A stretch of 64,000 nt of DNA from Prochlorococcus sp. AG-402-I20. GTDB taxonomy: Bacteria; Cyanobacteriota; Cyanobacteriia; PCC-6307; Cyanobiaceae. The translations under genes and the position numbers were made by a program. The stretch is taken from positions 1-64,000 of the forward strand of contig QCHY01000003.1 in assembly GCA_003216975.1 (NCBI GenBank). The letters are read 5' to 3'. The notes below the pieces were generated by a model that saw nothing but the letters and a program-made list of their open reading frames with translations, searched no databases and had not been told where the DNA came from. This document shows positions 16,795-27,481 of the stretch, piece by piece. Position 1 is the stretch's first letter. Each line of letters opens with the position of its first letter.

Positions 16795-17055
16795 TTACAC
16801 ACTCATTTGATGGGTGATGTATTCACCAACTAAAGCTTGAAGCAGTACCAAATGGAACCATACCCCTGCAAGGATCTCGATCTTTTTGATGTTGGGATTT
16901 CTATTATCCTCAGGATTGGCTTGGGTCATGTAAAAAACAGGAACACCAATGACCAACAACAAAGAAGAGAACAAAAGAGCGTTCGCAACGATTGAATTAA
17001 TAGCCAGCATAGTTGAAGCTACAGAAAATTTCTCAATATTCAATAATTCTCCCAT
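16795..17055 (-). CDS. psbZ: PsbZ-like photosystem II protein (Ycf9)
   Basis: The 86-residue product has two hydrophobic helices (about 20-41 and 62-80) and the segment LLLVIGVPVFYMT, close to the VLVVGVPVAFA signature of PsbZ, which binds near the antenna proteins of photosystem II. Typical PsbZ has about 62 residues; this one is longer at the N-terminus. An internal ATG at 17010 would give 71 residues and is a plausible true start, since it begins just before helix 1. The first helix, the polar loop NPEDNRNPN and the second helix fit the family. Placement between ribH and mutS agrees with my recollection of Prochlorococcus gene order. Confidence 0.75.
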   Translation of the reverse strand: MGELLNIEKFSVASTMLAINSIVANALLFSSLLLVIGVPVFYMTQANPEDNRNPNIKKIEILAGVWFHLVLLQALVGEYITHQMSV

Positions 17056-17147
17056 GTAAGGGTTTTTTTGACTTATTCCTCTTAATATTTGTAGTGAGGC
17101 TTCACATGCAAAAAAAATTAATTCTTCTAATATGCATTGATTGAACA

Positions 17148-19910
17148 GTGAGCAATTACATGGCTGCCAGCCAGAACCCCATTCAAGGCAGTCTTTTTGG
17201 AGAAAATGAACAGAGCGATATCAATGAAACTGAACAACTTAATATTTCAAAAATATCAAACGAAAATCTTTCAAATCAACAACTTACAGATGACGCATCA
17301 CTAAGACCACGTACTAAAAAGACTTCTCAACATCAACATCCAATCATCAATCTAGATGAATTTTCTGAAGCGGAAGTTGAAGAGCCCAAATGGTCACATC
17401 ACAACTTGCCAAAAATTGATGATCTCACGCCTGCATTAAGACATTATGTCGAATTAAAATTAGAAAATCCTGACCGAGTGCTGCTATATAGGCTTGGTGA
17501 TTTCTTCGAATGTTTTTTTGAAGATGCAATCACACTTTCACGACTTCTAGAAATCACACTCACAAGTAAAGAAGGTGGTAAAAAAATTGGCAAAGTCCCA
17601 ATGGCAGGCATCCCTCACCATGCATCTGACCGTTATTGCACAGAACTAATTAAAAAAGGTTTATCAATTGCTATTTGTGATCAACTTGAAGCCGCTCCAT
17701 CAAAAGGTAATAAATTAATAAAAAGAGGCATAACTAGATTAATAACTCCTGGGACTATTCTTGAGGAAGGAATGCTAAGGGCTAAACAAAATAATTGGTT
17801 AGCTTCTGTTCTTCTAGAATCAAATTCTAAGCAAGAAGTTGTTCACTGGTCTTTAGCAAAGCTAGATGTTAGCACCGGTGAATTTCTTGTACAAGAAGGT
17901 ATAGAAGCAAATAATTTACGTCAAGAATTGATTAAACTAAAAGCAGCAGAGGTTATATCAGAAAAACAATCAATCTCAAATAAAAACTGGTATGCAGGAT
18001 TAATAGAAATAACGGAATTCAATCAAACATCTTTTTCTAAGTTAGAAGCAAAGACAACGATTAAAAATCATTATTGTATAAATAATATTGATGGATTAGG
18101 TATTCCGTCACATTCACTATCAATTAGAACAGTTGGAGGATTAATCGCATATTTAAATAAAACTCATCCAAATATTAATGACAACTTTAAAAATGGAATA
18201 AAGACAAATATATGTATTGATTTCCCTCATATGAAAAATAATGAAGCAGGACTAATTATAGATAATCAAACAAGAAGAAATTTAGAACTTACTTCAACTC
18301 AAAAAAATGGGCAATTTCATGGCTCATTGCTATGGGCAATTGATAAAACAATAACTGCGATGGGGGGAAGATGTATTAGGAGATGGATAGAAGAGCCTTT
18401 AACAGATCTTTATTCAATAAAAAACAGACAAAAAATAATTGGCTTACTAGTTGAATCAACGAGCTTAAGAAAAAATATCCGAAAAATATTGAGAGCTATG
18501 GGTGATTTAGAACGACTCTCAGGAAGGGCTGGTGCACAACAAGCAGGAGCAAGAGATTTAGTTGCGATAGCTGAAGGTATTAAACGTTTACCTATCATCA
18601 AAAAGTATCTTAATGACCCAATATTTAATGAAACAAAATATTTTGAATCTATAATTAATATAGATAAAGACTTAATAAACCTTGCATCAAAAATAAATAA
18701 TGAAATCATAGATAATCCTCCCCTTAGTCTTACTGAAGGAGGTCTGATTTATGATGGTGTAAATCCTATACTTGATGGACTTCGAAATCAACTTGATGAT
18801 CATACTTCATGGTTAAGATCTCAAGAACTAGAAGAAAGGAAAAGCAGCAATATCAATAATTTAAAACTTCAATATCACCGATCCTTTGGATACTTTTTTG
18901 CTGTAAGCAAAGCAAAGTCTATCAATGTCCCAAAACATTGGATCCGAAGACAAACCTTAACTAATGAAGAACGTTTTATCACACCAGGGCTAAAAGAAAG
19001 AGAAGGAAAAATTTTCCAAGTCAGAGCAAGAATATCACAACTTGAATATGAACTTTTTTGTAAAATTAGAATTCTTGTAGGAACTAAGTCAAACATTATT
19101 AGAAAAGCCGCAAAAGCAATTTCTTACTTAGATGTTTTATCTGGACTAGCCGAACTAGCTGCTACAAACAACTACATTCAACCTAAAATAGTTGATAACC
19201 AAGATGAAAAAGATTCAAGAAAATTATGTATTGTTGATGGTCGTCATCCTGTGGTTGAGCAAATTCTAGTTGATAAAGTTTTCGTTCCTAATGATATCGA
19301 GCTTGGCGATAAAACTGATCTAATAATTCTTTCAGGGCCAAATGCTAGCGGCAAGAGTTGTTACTTAAGACAAATAGGACTATTACAAATCATGGCTCAA
19401 ATCGGTAGTTGGATCCCTGCTAAATCTTGCACTTTAGGAATTGCCGATCAACTTTTTACACGCGTTGGTGCAGTGGATGATCTAGCAGCAGGCCAATCAA
19501 CTTTTATGGTTGAGATGATTGAAACAGCATTTATTCTTAATAAGGCAACTGAAAATTCATTAGTGCTATTAGATGAGATTGGACGAGGAACTTCAACTTT
19601 TGATGGTTTATCTATTGCTTGGTCAGTTAGCGAATTTTTAGCAAAAAAAATAAAAAGTCGAACAATCTTTGCAACTCATTATCATGAATTGAACCAAATT
19701 TCTGAATACATAGAAAATGTAGAGAATTATCAAGTTCTAGTTCAATATAAAAATAATTCACTTTCATTTCTTCACAAAGTTGAAAGAGGAGGGGCAAATA
19801 AAAGTTATGGAATTGAAGCTGCTCGACTTGCTGGAGTACCCAAAGAAGTAATCAATAACGCAAAGAAAATTCTAAATAATCTTGAGCAAAGCAGTTCTAA
19901 TACTATTTAA
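17148..19910 (+). CDS. mutS: DNA mismatch repair ATPase MutS
   Basis: This protein recognises mismatched or looped bases and starts repair. The 920-residue chain has the MutS domain I beginning near residue 90 with DLTPALRHYVELK and the mismatch-contact motif LGDFFECFFEDA, the lever and clamp regions, and a C-terminal ABC ATPase with Walker A GPNASGKS (about 730) and LLDEIGRGTSTFDG. The first 80 residues are polar, low in complexity and probably disordered. The GTG at 17148 gives MSNYMAAS; an ATG at 17160 is an alternative that starts at MAAS. The 3' end overlaps the cobH stop codon on the other strand. Confidence 0.97.
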   Translation: MSNYMAASQNPIQGSLFGENEQSDINETEQLNISKISNENLSNQQLTDDASLRPRTKKTSQHQHPIINLDEFSEAEVEEPKWSHHNLPKIDDLTPALRHYVELKLENPDRVLLYRLGDFFECFFEDAITLSRLLEITLTSKEGGKKIGKVPMAGIPHHASDRYCTELIKKGLSIAICDQLEAAPSKGNKLIKRGITRLITPGTILEEGMLRAKQNNWLASVLLESNSKQEVVHWSLAKLDVSTGEFLVQEGIEANNLRQELIKLKAAEVISEKQSISNKNWYAGLIEITEFNQTSFSKLEAKTTIKNHYCINNIDGLGIPSHSLSIRTVGGLIAYLNKTHPNINDNFKNGIKTNICIDFPHMKNNEAGLIIDNQTRRNLELTSTQKNGQFHGSLLWAIDKTITAMGGRCIRRWIEEPLTDLYSIKNRQKIIGLLVESTSLRKNIRKILRAMGDLERLSGRAGAQQAGARDLVAIAEGIKRLPIIKKYLNDPIFNETKYFESIINIDKDLINLASKINNEIIDNPPLSLTEGGLIYDGVNPILDGLRNQLDDHTSWLRSQELEERKSSNINNLKLQYHRSFGYFFAVSKAKSINVPKHWIRRQTLTNEERFITPGLKEREGKIFQVRARISQLEYELFCKIRILVGTKSNIIRKAAKAISYLDVLSGLAELAATNNYIQPKIVDNQDEKDSRKLCIVDGRHPVVEQILVDKVFVPNDIELGDKTDLIILSGPNASGKSCYLRQIGLLQIMAQIGSWIPAKSCTLGIADQLFTRVGAVDDLAAGQSTFMVEMIETAFILNKATENSLVLLDEIGRGTSTFDGLSIAWSVSEFLAKKIKSRTIFATHYHELNQISEYIENVENYQVLVQYKNNSLSFLHKVERGGANKSYGIEAARLAGVPKEVINNAKKILNNLEQSSSNTI

Positions 19911-20539
19911 TTTTCAGCAGCTCTTAATAAGGCATTGGTCGCAGCTGCCGCTAAAGAAGCTCCTCCTTTAGAACCATCCAAGAGAATATATGGACAGTCA
20001 CTTTTCAATAATCGGCTTTTACTCTCGGAAACACCAATAAATCCTACTGGCATTCCAATAATTAAACTGGGTTTTGTATGGCCAGCTTCAACAAGATCTA
20101 ATAAAGAAATTAATGCTGTTGGCGAACTCCCAATGACAACAAATGGAGCATTCAATAAGTTCTCTTTCTCCTCAAAATCCAACCAAATATTTCTCATGCC
20201 AATTGCACTTCTAGTAGTCAAAGTTGAGTCAATGGTAGTAGGAGCCATACTTAAAATACATTGAACATCTGAATTTAAAGTCCTTTTTGCCATGGGAGAT
20301 ATTGCGGCCTTTGCCATGTAAGTATCGGTTAAAATCTTCGAACCATTTTGTAGTGCATTAATCGCGCTCTCACAAGCACAGGGACTAAACCTGATGCGCG
20401 ACTGCAAGCTAAAGTCACCACTAGAATGAATAATGCGTTCTAAAATCGATTGCTGAACCTTATTAAGTCCTGTAATACCTAGTTTTGATCTAATATACTT
20501 AACACTTTCTAGAAAAATTGGATGCTCTGGTGTTTTCAC
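19907..20539 (-). CDS. cobH: Precorrin-8X methylmutase (cobH/cbiC)
   Basis: This enzyme shifts a methyl group to convert precorrin-8 (or its cobalt form) to hydrogenobyrinate in cobalamin biosynthesis. The 210-residue length fits. The catalytic histidine lies in ERIIHSSGDF (His38), and the family-specific GMPVGFIGVSESK segment near residue 165 binds the corrin. Prochlorococcus makes pseudocobalamin de novo, so the gene is expected. The stop codon shares the TTAA at 19907-19910 with the mutS stop, so the two genes converge with a 4-nt overlap. Good family match. Confidence 0.93.
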   Translation of the reverse strand: MKTPEHPIFLESVKYIRSKLGITGLNKVQQSILERIIHSSGDFSLQSRIRFSPCACESAINALQNGSKILTDTYMAKAAISPMAKRTLNSDVQCILSMAPTTIDSTLTTRSAIGMRNIWLDFEEKENLLNAPFVVIGSSPTALISLLDLVEAGHTKPSLIIGMPVGFIGVSESKSRLLKSDCPYILLDGSKGGASLAAAATNALLRAAEN

Positions 20540-20597
20540 TGTTAATTACTTTAGCTAATTTAAGATCAAAATCTTTTTAACAACATATCTCTAAGTA

Positions 20598-21626
20598 ATG
20601 CCAATACATTTAATATGGGGGGATGATTATGAAGCCTGTAACAGGGAAATAGAAGAAATAATTCAAAAAATTATTGATCCATCATGGAAGAGTTTTAATT
20701 ATAGTCAAATAGATGGAAGTGATCTAAAACAATCTCTAAGGGCACTTGAAGAGGTCCAAAGCGCTCCTTTAGGATGCGGAGGCAGAGTTGTACTAATTAG
20801 AAGAAGTCAATTTTGTAACGGATGTTCTACTGAGCTAGGGAATAAACTTGAACAATCAATCAAATTAATTCCTGATAATACACATCTAATATTAAATAAT
20901 TCAAATAAACCAGATAAAAGACTAAAAACTACTAAATTAATAGAAAAAAGTATACAATCAAATAGCTTTTCTAAAGAAAAAAGTTTTACTCTTCCTCTCC
21001 CATGGGATATCAATGGGCAAAGGAACTTAGTAAAAAATATTTTAAATCGATTAAATCTTAAAATGAATTCTGAAACAATTGATTTAATCGTAGAAAGTAT
21101 AGGTAATGACAGTTCCTTAATTTATACTGAACTACAAAAACTCACATTGTTATCAGAAGCACTTAATGAATCATCAAATGCAAATGAACCACAAGAAATC
21201 TCAAAAGAATTAGTCAAAAAGATAATTCAAAATAATTCCACTAATGCCTTAGAAATTGCGAATTTACTGATTAAAGGAGAAAGAATTATGGCTTTAAATA
21301 AAATTCAATCATTACTTAAAAATGGAGAGCCAGCTTTAAGGTTGATTACAACTTTAACTGGTCAATCAAGAGGATGTCTTTGGGTACATCTATTAGATTC
21401 ACAAGGAAATCAGGACATCAAAGAAATAGCCAAACTTGCTGGCATTGCCAATCCAAAACGGATTTTTGTAATCCGCAAACAAATTCAAGGTAAATCGTTG
21501 GAAGCATTACTGGAATTGATGAAAAAACTTTTAAAAATCGAAGCCTCCATCAAATCAGGAACCAATCCAATCGATTCTTTTAAAGATAATCTGCTAACAG
21601 AAAGTAAAATTTTGACTAATAACTGA
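20598..21626 (+). CDS. holA: DNA polymerase III subunit delta
   Basis: The 342-residue product is the wrench subunit of the clamp loader, which opens the sliding clamp. It starts with PIHLIWGDDYEACNREIEEI, the usual N-terminal nucleotide-fold start of HolA, and shows the expected helical C-terminal domain with the ALRLITTLTGQSR segment and IANPKRIFVIRKQ. The ATG at 20598 is well placed. It is followed by lysC after 27 nt. Cyanobacterial HolA is divergent from E. coli, but the length, the domain order and the motif at the start support it. Confidence 0.88.
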   Translation: MPIHLIWGDDYEACNREIEEIIQKIIDPSWKSFNYSQIDGSDLKQSLRALEEVQSAPLGCGGRVVLIRRSQFCNGCSTELGNKLEQSIKLIPDNTHLILNNSNKPDKRLKTTKLIEKSIQSNSFSKEKSFTLPLPWDINGQRNLVKNILNRLNLKMNSETIDLIVESIGNDSSLIYTELQKLTLLSEALNESSNANEPQEISKELVKKIIQNNSTNALEIANLLIKGERIMALNKIQSLLKNGEPALRLITTLTGQSRGCLWVHLLDSQGNQDIKEIAKLAGIANPKRIFVIRKQIQGKSLEALLELMKKLLKIEASIKSGTNPIDSFKDNLLTESKILTNN

Positions 21627-21653
21627 AATAATCAATAAGTTAACGAGAGTTCA

Positions 21654-23420
21654 ATGACCTTGCTGGTTCAAAAATTTGGCGGCACCTCTCTTGGAAACAT
21701 TGAGCGAATAAAAGCTGTCGCGCAACGAATTAAATCAAGTAAAGAACAAGGACATGATCTGGTGATTGTTGTTTCTGCAATGGGAGATACAACTGATGCA
21801 TTAACACAACTCGCCTCAGAAATTACTATTGATCCCCCTCATCGAGAGATGGATATGCTCCTATCAACTGGAGAGCAGGTTTCAATTTCATTATTGACAA
21901 TGGCCTTAAAAGAATTGGGAATACCAGCAATCTCCTTAACTGGAACCCAAGCAGGAATTATCACAGAATCAGCTCATGGACGCGCAAGAATACTCGAGAT
22001 AAGAACAGAACGAATCAAAAACCTCTTAGATCAGGGTCAAACCATTGTCATAGCTGGATTCCAAGGAACCAGTCTTGGGATAGGAGGAATTGCTGAAATC
22101 ACAACACTTGGAAGAGGAGGATCAGATACTTCTGCAGTTGCTTTAGCAGCATCTCTTGAAGCTGAAAAATGTGAAATTTATACCGATGTTCCTGGTGTGT
22201 TAACAACTGATCCAAGAATTGTTAAAAATGCACAATTAATGAAAAATATTAGTTGTGATGAAATGTTAGAGCTGGCGAGCCTTGGAGCTGCCGTTTTGCA
22301 TCCTCGAGCAGTGGAAATAGCAAGAAATTTCGGAGTCACTCTTGTGGTGAAGTCAAGTTGGGACAATCTCGATGGAACGACTCTAACTAGTAAAAAGAAT
22401 CATGTTTTTGCAAAAGGTGGGATAGAACACCGAAGTCCTGTTGATGGATTAGAAGTTGTTGAGCATCAAGCAGTCGTAGCTCTATCTAATATTCCAGATC
22501 GTCCAGGAATTGCTGCTGAGCTTTTTGAATCTTTATCAGAAGGAGGTGTAAATGTGGATCTCATTATTCAAGCAACACACCAAATTAACTCTAACGATAT
22601 TACTTTTACTGTTGCAGAAAATGAATTAGATAATGCACACGCTCAATGTAAAAAACTGATTAATAATTTTGGGGGTGAAATATCTTCTCAAAAGAGTCTG
22701 ACTAAACTAAGTATTTACGGAGCTGGGATCATGGGCAGACCTGGAATAGCATCATCGCTATTTCAAACTCTATCTGATTCTGGTATTAATATACGACTTA
22801 TAGCAACCAGTGAAGTTAAAGTAAGCTGTGTTATTGATGCAGAATTAGGGAAAAAAGCTTTACGTAGTGTTGGAGAAGTTTTCAAGCTAAATGAGAAACA
22901 GATCACTCTTAATCCTATGCAAGAAAATAACAACGAGCCAGAGGTAAGAGGAATAGCTTTAGATAAAGATCAAATCCAAATTAGCGTTAAAAATGTTCCA
23001 GACAAGCCAGGTACAGCTTCTACAATATGTTCCACATTAGCTGAAAAAAATATCAGTTTAGATACAATAGTTCAATCAGAAAGAAAGCATAAGGATAACA
23101 CTAAAGATATTAGTTTTACATTAAAGAAAAATGATAGAAGCCTCGCTAAATATACTTTAGAAGAATTGATATCAAATTGGAAGGGGTCAAAACTCGAAGA
23201 AGGAGAATCCATAGTCCGAATTAGTGCAGTAGGATCTGGAATGCCTTTCACAAAAGGAACAGCCGGTAAAATATTTAGATCATTAGCAAATCAAAAAATA
23301 AATATAGAAATGATCGCCACAAGTGAAATAAGAACAACGTGTATTATCTCAGAAAAATATGGTGAAAAAGCTTTAAATGAAATTCATTCTTGCTTTAGAT
23401 TAGGAAACAATGAAAGCTAA
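21654..23420 (+). CDS. lysC: Aspartate kinase with four ACT domains
   Basis: This kinase phosphorylates aspartate, the first step to lysine, threonine and methionine. The 588-residue chain starts with VQKFGGTSLGN, the kinase signature, and the kinase domain runs to about residue 250. The rest holds four ACT-type modules in two pairs, with paired starts such as VALSNIPDRPGIAAELFESL and LSIYGAGIMGRPGIASSLF, typical of cyanobacterial monofunctional enzymes and fitting feedback control by lysine and threonine. A GAG-rich ribosome site (CGAGAG) precedes the ATG at 21654. It is longer than most single-pair kinases of about 400-450 residues. Confidence 0.95.
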   Translation: MTLLVQKFGGTSLGNIERIKAVAQRIKSSKEQGHDLVIVVSAMGDTTDALTQLASEITIDPPHREMDMLLSTGEQVSISLLTMALKELGIPAISLTGTQAGIITESAHGRARILEIRTERIKNLLDQGQTIVIAGFQGTSLGIGGIAEITTLGRGGSDTSAVALAASLEAEKCEIYTDVPGVLTTDPRIVKNAQLMKNISCDEMLELASLGAAVLHPRAVEIARNFGVTLVVKSSWDNLDGTTLTSKKNHVFAKGGIEHRSPVDGLEVVEHQAVVALSNIPDRPGIAAELFESLSEGGVNVDLIIQATHQINSNDITFTVAENELDNAHAQCKKLINNFGGEISSQKSLTKLSIYGAGIMGRPGIASSLFQTLSDSGINIRLIATSEVKVSCVIDAELGKKALRSVGEVFKLNEKQITLNPMQENNNEPEVRGIALDKDQIQISVKNVPDKPGTASTICSTLAEKNISLDTIVQSERKHKDNTKDISFTLKKNDRSLAKYTLEELISNWKGSKLEEGESIVRISAVGSGMPFTKGTAGKIFRSLANQKINIEMIATSEIRTTCIISEKYGEKALNEIHSCFRLGNNES

Positions 23421-23427
23421 AAATATA

Positions 23428-25464
23428 TTATTTACCAACTAATCTATGCCGTAATTTTTTTATACGATCTCTCAGAATTGCAGCCTTTTCAAAATCTAGA
23501 TCTTTAGCGGTTATTTTCATTTTAGATTCTAATTTTTCAATTAATTCAGGCAAAGATTCTAAGGATAAGGCGCTATCGGAATCTTTAGAACTATGATCTA
23601 TTAACTTATCTGCAATCTCAACAAAATCATCTGAATTTCCATCTTGATTTAACCTCCGGGAAAGCTCTAAAAAAGAAAGAATTGAATTATTTGCTTTTTT
23701 ACCTGCTGGTTTAGGAGTTATACCATTCTCGATATTGTAACTATTTTGTATTTCACGGCGTCTTGCAGTCTCACTAATAGCCTTTGCCATAGAATCAGTC
23801 ATTTTATCTGCATATAGCAAAGCTAAGCCTTCAATATGCCTTGCGGCTCGACCAATTGTTTGTATCAAAGACCTTTGAGCTCTTAAAAACCCTTCTTTAT
23901 CTGCATCAAGAATTACCACAAGAGAGACTTCCGGTAAGTCTAAACCTTCTCTTAGAAGATTGACTCCGACTAATACATCATATTCTCCCAGTCGTAAGTC
24001 TTGAATAATTTCAATCCTCTCTATTGAATGAATCTCTGAATGTAAATAGCGAACTCTTATTTTATTGTCAGATAAATAATCTGTAAGATCTTCAGCCATT
24101 CTTTTCGTGAGAGTTGTTACTAATATCCTTTGATTTTTTGATGCCCTTTTTCTAATTTCGACAAGTAAATCTTCAACTTGACCATGAGTTGGACGGACTT
24201 CAACTAAAGGGTCAAGAACACCTGTAGGCCTTATAACTTGCTCAACTATATTGCCTGTACTTTGAGACAATTCCCAATCCCCTGGTGTCGCACTGATAAA
24301 AACAGTTTGTTTTGCTTTATTCCAAAATTCTATATCCTTTAAAGGACGATTATCAGCTGCACTTGGAAGTCTAAAACCATGATCTATTAAAACTTTTTTT
24401 CTAGCTTGGTCACCATTATACATAGCTCTTAATTGAGGACAAGTAACATGACTTTCATCAATAAGTAATAACCAGTCTTTAGGGAAATAATCAATTAAAC
24501 ATTCTGGGGCAGAACCAGGTTCTCTTCCAGATAAGTGAAGAGCATAATTTTCAACACCATTACAATATCCAACTTCTTTTAACATTTCTAAATCATAAAT
24601 TGTTCGTTGTTCTAATCTTTGAGCCTCAAGTAATTTACCCTCTTGATTAAGAAATTCTAATCTATCTTTTAGTTCTTGCTTTATTGCTTTAATTGCAGAG
24701 TCTAATCGATCTTTTGGCGTTACAAAATGTTTAGCTGGATATATATTAATTGAGTCAAGTTTATTTAATATTTCACCAGTAGTAGGATCGACATAGCTAA
24801 TACTTTCAACTTCATCTCCAAATAATTCCAATCTAACAAGTCTGTCATCATATGCTGGGCCTATTTCTAATACATCTCCTCGAACTCTAAATCTACCTCT
24901 ACTGATTTCTATATCATTACGTGTATATTGATTTGAAACTAATGATCTAAGACAAGATCTTAAATCAATACTTTGAGAAACTTGAAACTTTACAGAAGCT
25001 TTTAAATATTCACTTGGTATTCCCAATCCATAAATACAACTAATTGAGGCAACGACTATGACATCATCTCGTTCGAATAAAGATCGAGTCGCAGAGTGGC
25101 GTAACATATCAATTTCTTCATTTATTGAAGAAGTTTTTGCTATGTAAGTATCACTAACTGGAACATAAGCTTCTGGCTGATAATAATCATAATAAGAGAT
25201 AAAATATTCAACAGCATTATCAGGGAAAAATTCCCTTAATTCATTACATAATTGAGCTGCAAGTGTTTTATTATGTGCTAAAACTAACGCTGGCCTACCA
25301 GTTTTTGCTATCAAATTAGCTATCGTAAAAGTCTTTCCAGTTCCAGTTGCACCTAATAAAGTTTGGAACTTTTCTCCATTATTTACCCCTCCGACGAGTT
25401 CTTTAATAGCTTCCGGTTGATCGCCTTTTGGAACATAAGGTGCTTGAAGTTTATATTCAGGCAT
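23428..25464 (-). CDS. uvrB: UvrABC system protein B
   Basis: UvrB is the damage-verifying helicase of nucleotide excision repair. The 678-residue protein has Walker A GATGTGKT (about 40-47), the [11 protein letters not shown] beta-hairpin region, the DESHVT box, the helicase motif QTIGRAARH and a C-terminal UVR domain ([20 protein letters not shown]) for UvrC contact. It is complete and typical in length. It lies tail-to-tail with lysC (7-nt gap) and starts at an ATG at 25464. Confidence 0.98.
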   Translation of the reverse strand: MPEYKLQAPYVPKGDQPEAIKELVGGVNNGEKFQTLLGATGTGKTFTIANLIAKTGRPALVLAHNKTLAAQLCNELREFFPDNAVEYFISYYDYYQPEAYVPVSDTYIAKTSSINEEIDMLRHSATRSLFERDDVIVVASISCIYGLGIPSEYLKASVKFQVSQSIDLRSCLRSLVSNQYTRNDIEISRGRFRVRGDVLEIGPAYDDRLVRLELFGDEVESISYVDPTTGEILNKLDSINIYPAKHFVTPKDRLDSAIKAIKQELKDRLEFLNQEGKLLEAQRLEQRTIYDLEMLKEVGYCNGVENYALHLSGREPGSAPECLIDYFPKDWLLLIDESHVTCPQLRAMYNGDQARKKVLIDHGFRLPSAADNRPLKDIEFWNKAKQTVFISATPGDWELSQSTGNIVEQVIRPTGVLDPLVEVRPTHGQVEDLLVEIRKRASKNQRILVTTLTKRMAEDLTDYLSDNKIRVRYLHSEIHSIERIEIIQDLRLGEYDVLVGVNLLREGLDLPEVSLVVILDADKEGFLRAQRSLIQTIGRAARHIEGLALLYADKMTDSMAKAISETARRREIQNSYNIENGITPKPAGKKANNSILSFLELSRRLNQDGNSDDFVEIADKLIDHSSKDSDSALSLESLPELIEKLESKMKITAKDLDFEKAAILRDRIKKLRHRLVGK

Positions 25465-25556
25465 ATTCTTATAAAATGATAAATAAAGAGAAATTTATTA
25501 ATTCCATATTCTTAAAATTTTGATCAAGAAAGTTTAAAATTAGCTCCTAAAATTTA

Positions 25557-26333
25557 TTAATTAATCGCGGGAACCAATTTAAAAGAATCTAAAGCCTGAC
25601 GAAGACCTTTGACGGTAGCAATCATAGCTAATTCACTATTCAATTTATTGACAGCTGAACCAATGCCAACACCACTTGCTCCAACTGATATAGCCATTGG
25701 AACAGTAACCTCAGACAGTCCAGAAGCGCAAATCACAGGGACATTTTGATGATTCCCCTTTAAAGCAGCGCAAATAGCGAAAGTTCCAGCCAAAGTAGGA
25801 GTCGCTTTTTCTATTAAGCCTAAAGTTCCAGAACTAATAGGATGAGAGCTAGTCCCTCCCTCTGTCTGAATTAAGTCAACCCCTATATCCACAAGATCTA
25901 ACGCTAATTGCGCTTGACTATCTAAAGGCAAGGTATGAGGAACAGTTACTGACAAAACAACTTCAGGCAAAAGGTGTCGAGATTCAACCGCTAATGAAAG
26001 CACTTCATCAGCGGAGAAAAAACGCCCATCTGGATAAAAAGTATCAAAGTTTCCAATCTCAATAATTGTGGCTCCTGCATTAACTGCTTGAGGAAAAAGT
26101 TTTGGTTCTACCGAACTTACACACACAGGAATGTTTGAAGCCGCAACAGCTAGTTCTACTAATTTTGGTTCACAAGCAATGTCCAATAAATCAGCATTCC
26201 CAATACCTGCAGCTTTCGAAATTAGAACTACTGATTCTGGATTAAAATTATTCAAACCAGTAATCACTTTCAATAAAGATCTATTTTGAATACTCTTTTG
26301 AAGTGAAACTGGCAATTTCTGCAAACGTGTCAT
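25557..26333 (-). CDS. ycf23: DUF561 family protein (Ycf23-like)
   Basis: The 258-residue soluble protein has the look of a TIM-barrel phosphate-binding fold: repeated alpha/beta units and IEIGNFD, VDLIQTEGG, and a C-terminal CASGLSEVTVPMAISVGASGVGIGSA glycine-rich phosphate loop. These segments fit the DUF561/Ycf23 family of cyanobacteria and plastids, whose function is unknown. It diverges from tilS across an 85-bp gap. I assign it by family appearance, so the symbol is tentative. It could instead be called simply a conserved hypothetical protein. Confidence 0.75.
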   Translation of the reverse strand: MTRLQKLPVSLQKSIQNRSLLKVITGLNNFNPESVVLISKAAGIGNADLLDIACEPKLVELAVAASNIPVCVSSVEPKLFPQAVNAGATIIEIGNFDTFYPDGRFFSADEVLSLAVESRHLLPEVVLSVTVPHTLPLDSQAQLALDLVDIGVDLIQTEGGTSSHPISSGTLGLIEKATPTLAGTFAICAALKGNHQNVPVICASGLSEVTVPMAISVGASGVGIGSAVNKLNSELAMIATVKGLRQALDSFKLVPAIN

Positions 26334-26418
26334 AAAAACATCAACTATTAATCTGATTGTGACACTGACTCAGCAAAAGAACTAAAAAAATGCGCATAGA
26401 GCTCTGAAACCAAAGCAA

Positions 26419-27444
26419 ATGTCACAATCTACTGAAAATGACAGGTCTTGGAGCAAATGGCATCTGCGTTTGCACAAAAAACTGAAGCAAAATAAATCTT
26501 TGCTTCCGAGTAACTCCACCCTTCTTTTAGCTATATCTGGTGGGCAAGATTCGATGGCCCTTCTAAAATTAATTATTGATTTAAAAAGGCTTTATAAATG
26601 GCAAGTAGAAATCTGGCATGGAGATCACCAATGGCATAACAAATCAGACAAAATCAAAGAAGAGCTAAAACTTTGGTGTCTTAATAAGAAAATATCCTTT
26701 CACTCTGATAAAGCAAATAAAAAAGAAGTAGCTAATGAAGAAAAGGCAAGAAACTGGAGATATCAAAACTTGATAAAGAAAGCTAAATTACTATCATCAA
26801 AAAATACATATTTTCCATGTACAAGAATATTAACTGGTCATACAGCTACTGATCGTGCAGAAACAATCATTATGAACTTAGCTAGGGGAGCCGATCTGAT
26901 TGGACTTAGCACGCTTAAAGAACAAAGACCTTTAAAGAATAATTTAGAATTAGCCAGACCTCTACTTATTTTTAATAGAAACGAGACCCTTGAAATTTGC
27001 AAAGAGTTTAATTTACCCACTTGGATTGATCCTTCAAATGAAAACATTAATTTGACGAGAAATAAAATTAGAAAAGAAATTTTACCAATTTTAAATTCAA
27101 TCTATAAAGGCGCAGACTCAAGAATAGCCTCTGTAGCTAAAAGACTTGAAAGTTATAATGAAGACCAACAGTGCTTAGCACAAATAGCAATAGAATTTTG
27201 CCAAGGAGAACACAACAATTCACTCTCAAGAAACAAACTAATCGATTTAACAAACTCGACTAGAAAAATAATACTTACAAATTGGTTAAAAATGTTAGGA
27301 GTAAAACGAGTAACAGCTTTGCAAATCGAAAATATAAATACAAAAATATCTGAAAAGAACTCACATGTAACTATCCATCTTCATGGCGACATCCTCATAG
27401 GATTGGACAAAGAAACTATTTATATTGCAAACAAAACTAATTAG
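26419..27444 (+). CDS. tilS: tRNA(Ile)-lysidine synthetase
   Basis: This N-type ATP pyrophosphatase changes the wobble C of a CAU-anticodon tRNA-Ile to lysidine, which is essential for reading AUA. The PP-loop is [12 protein letters not shown] (about 43-54), followed by the [10 protein letters not shown] motif and [15 protein letters not shown]. The 341-residue length is shorter than the E. coli enzyme and is usual for cyanobacteria; the C-terminal domain after about residue 230 is small. Starts at ATG 26419. It converges on rnj with a 20-nt gap holding a hairpin. Confidence 0.93.
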   Translation: MSQSTENDRSWSKWHLRLHKKLKQNKSLLPSNSTLLLAISGGQDSMALLKLIIDLKRLYKWQVEIWHGDHQWHNKSDKIKEELKLWCLNKKISFHSDKANKKEVANEEKARNWRYQNLIKKAKLLSSKNTYFPCTRILTGHTATDRAETIIMNLARGADLIGLSTLKEQRPLKNNLELARPLLIFNRNETLEICKEFNLPTWIDPSNENINLTRNKIRKEILPILNSIYKGADSRIASVAKRLESYNEDQQCLAQIAIEFCQGEHNNSLSRNKLIDLTNSTRKIILTNWLKMLGVKRVTALQIENINTKISEKNSHVTIHLHGDILIGLDKETIYIANKTN

Positions 27445-27462
27445 AAATTATTAATCTTCATT

Positions 27463-27481
27463 GATCAGCTGATTGCTGATC
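27463..27481. terminator. 7-bp stem-loop at tilS/rnj junction
   Basis: GATCAGC and GCTGATC form a perfect inverted repeat around TGATT, over the rnj stop codon and 18 nt after the tilS stop codon. No T-run follows on either strand, so it may be a weak terminator or coding coincidence. Confidence 0.3.
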
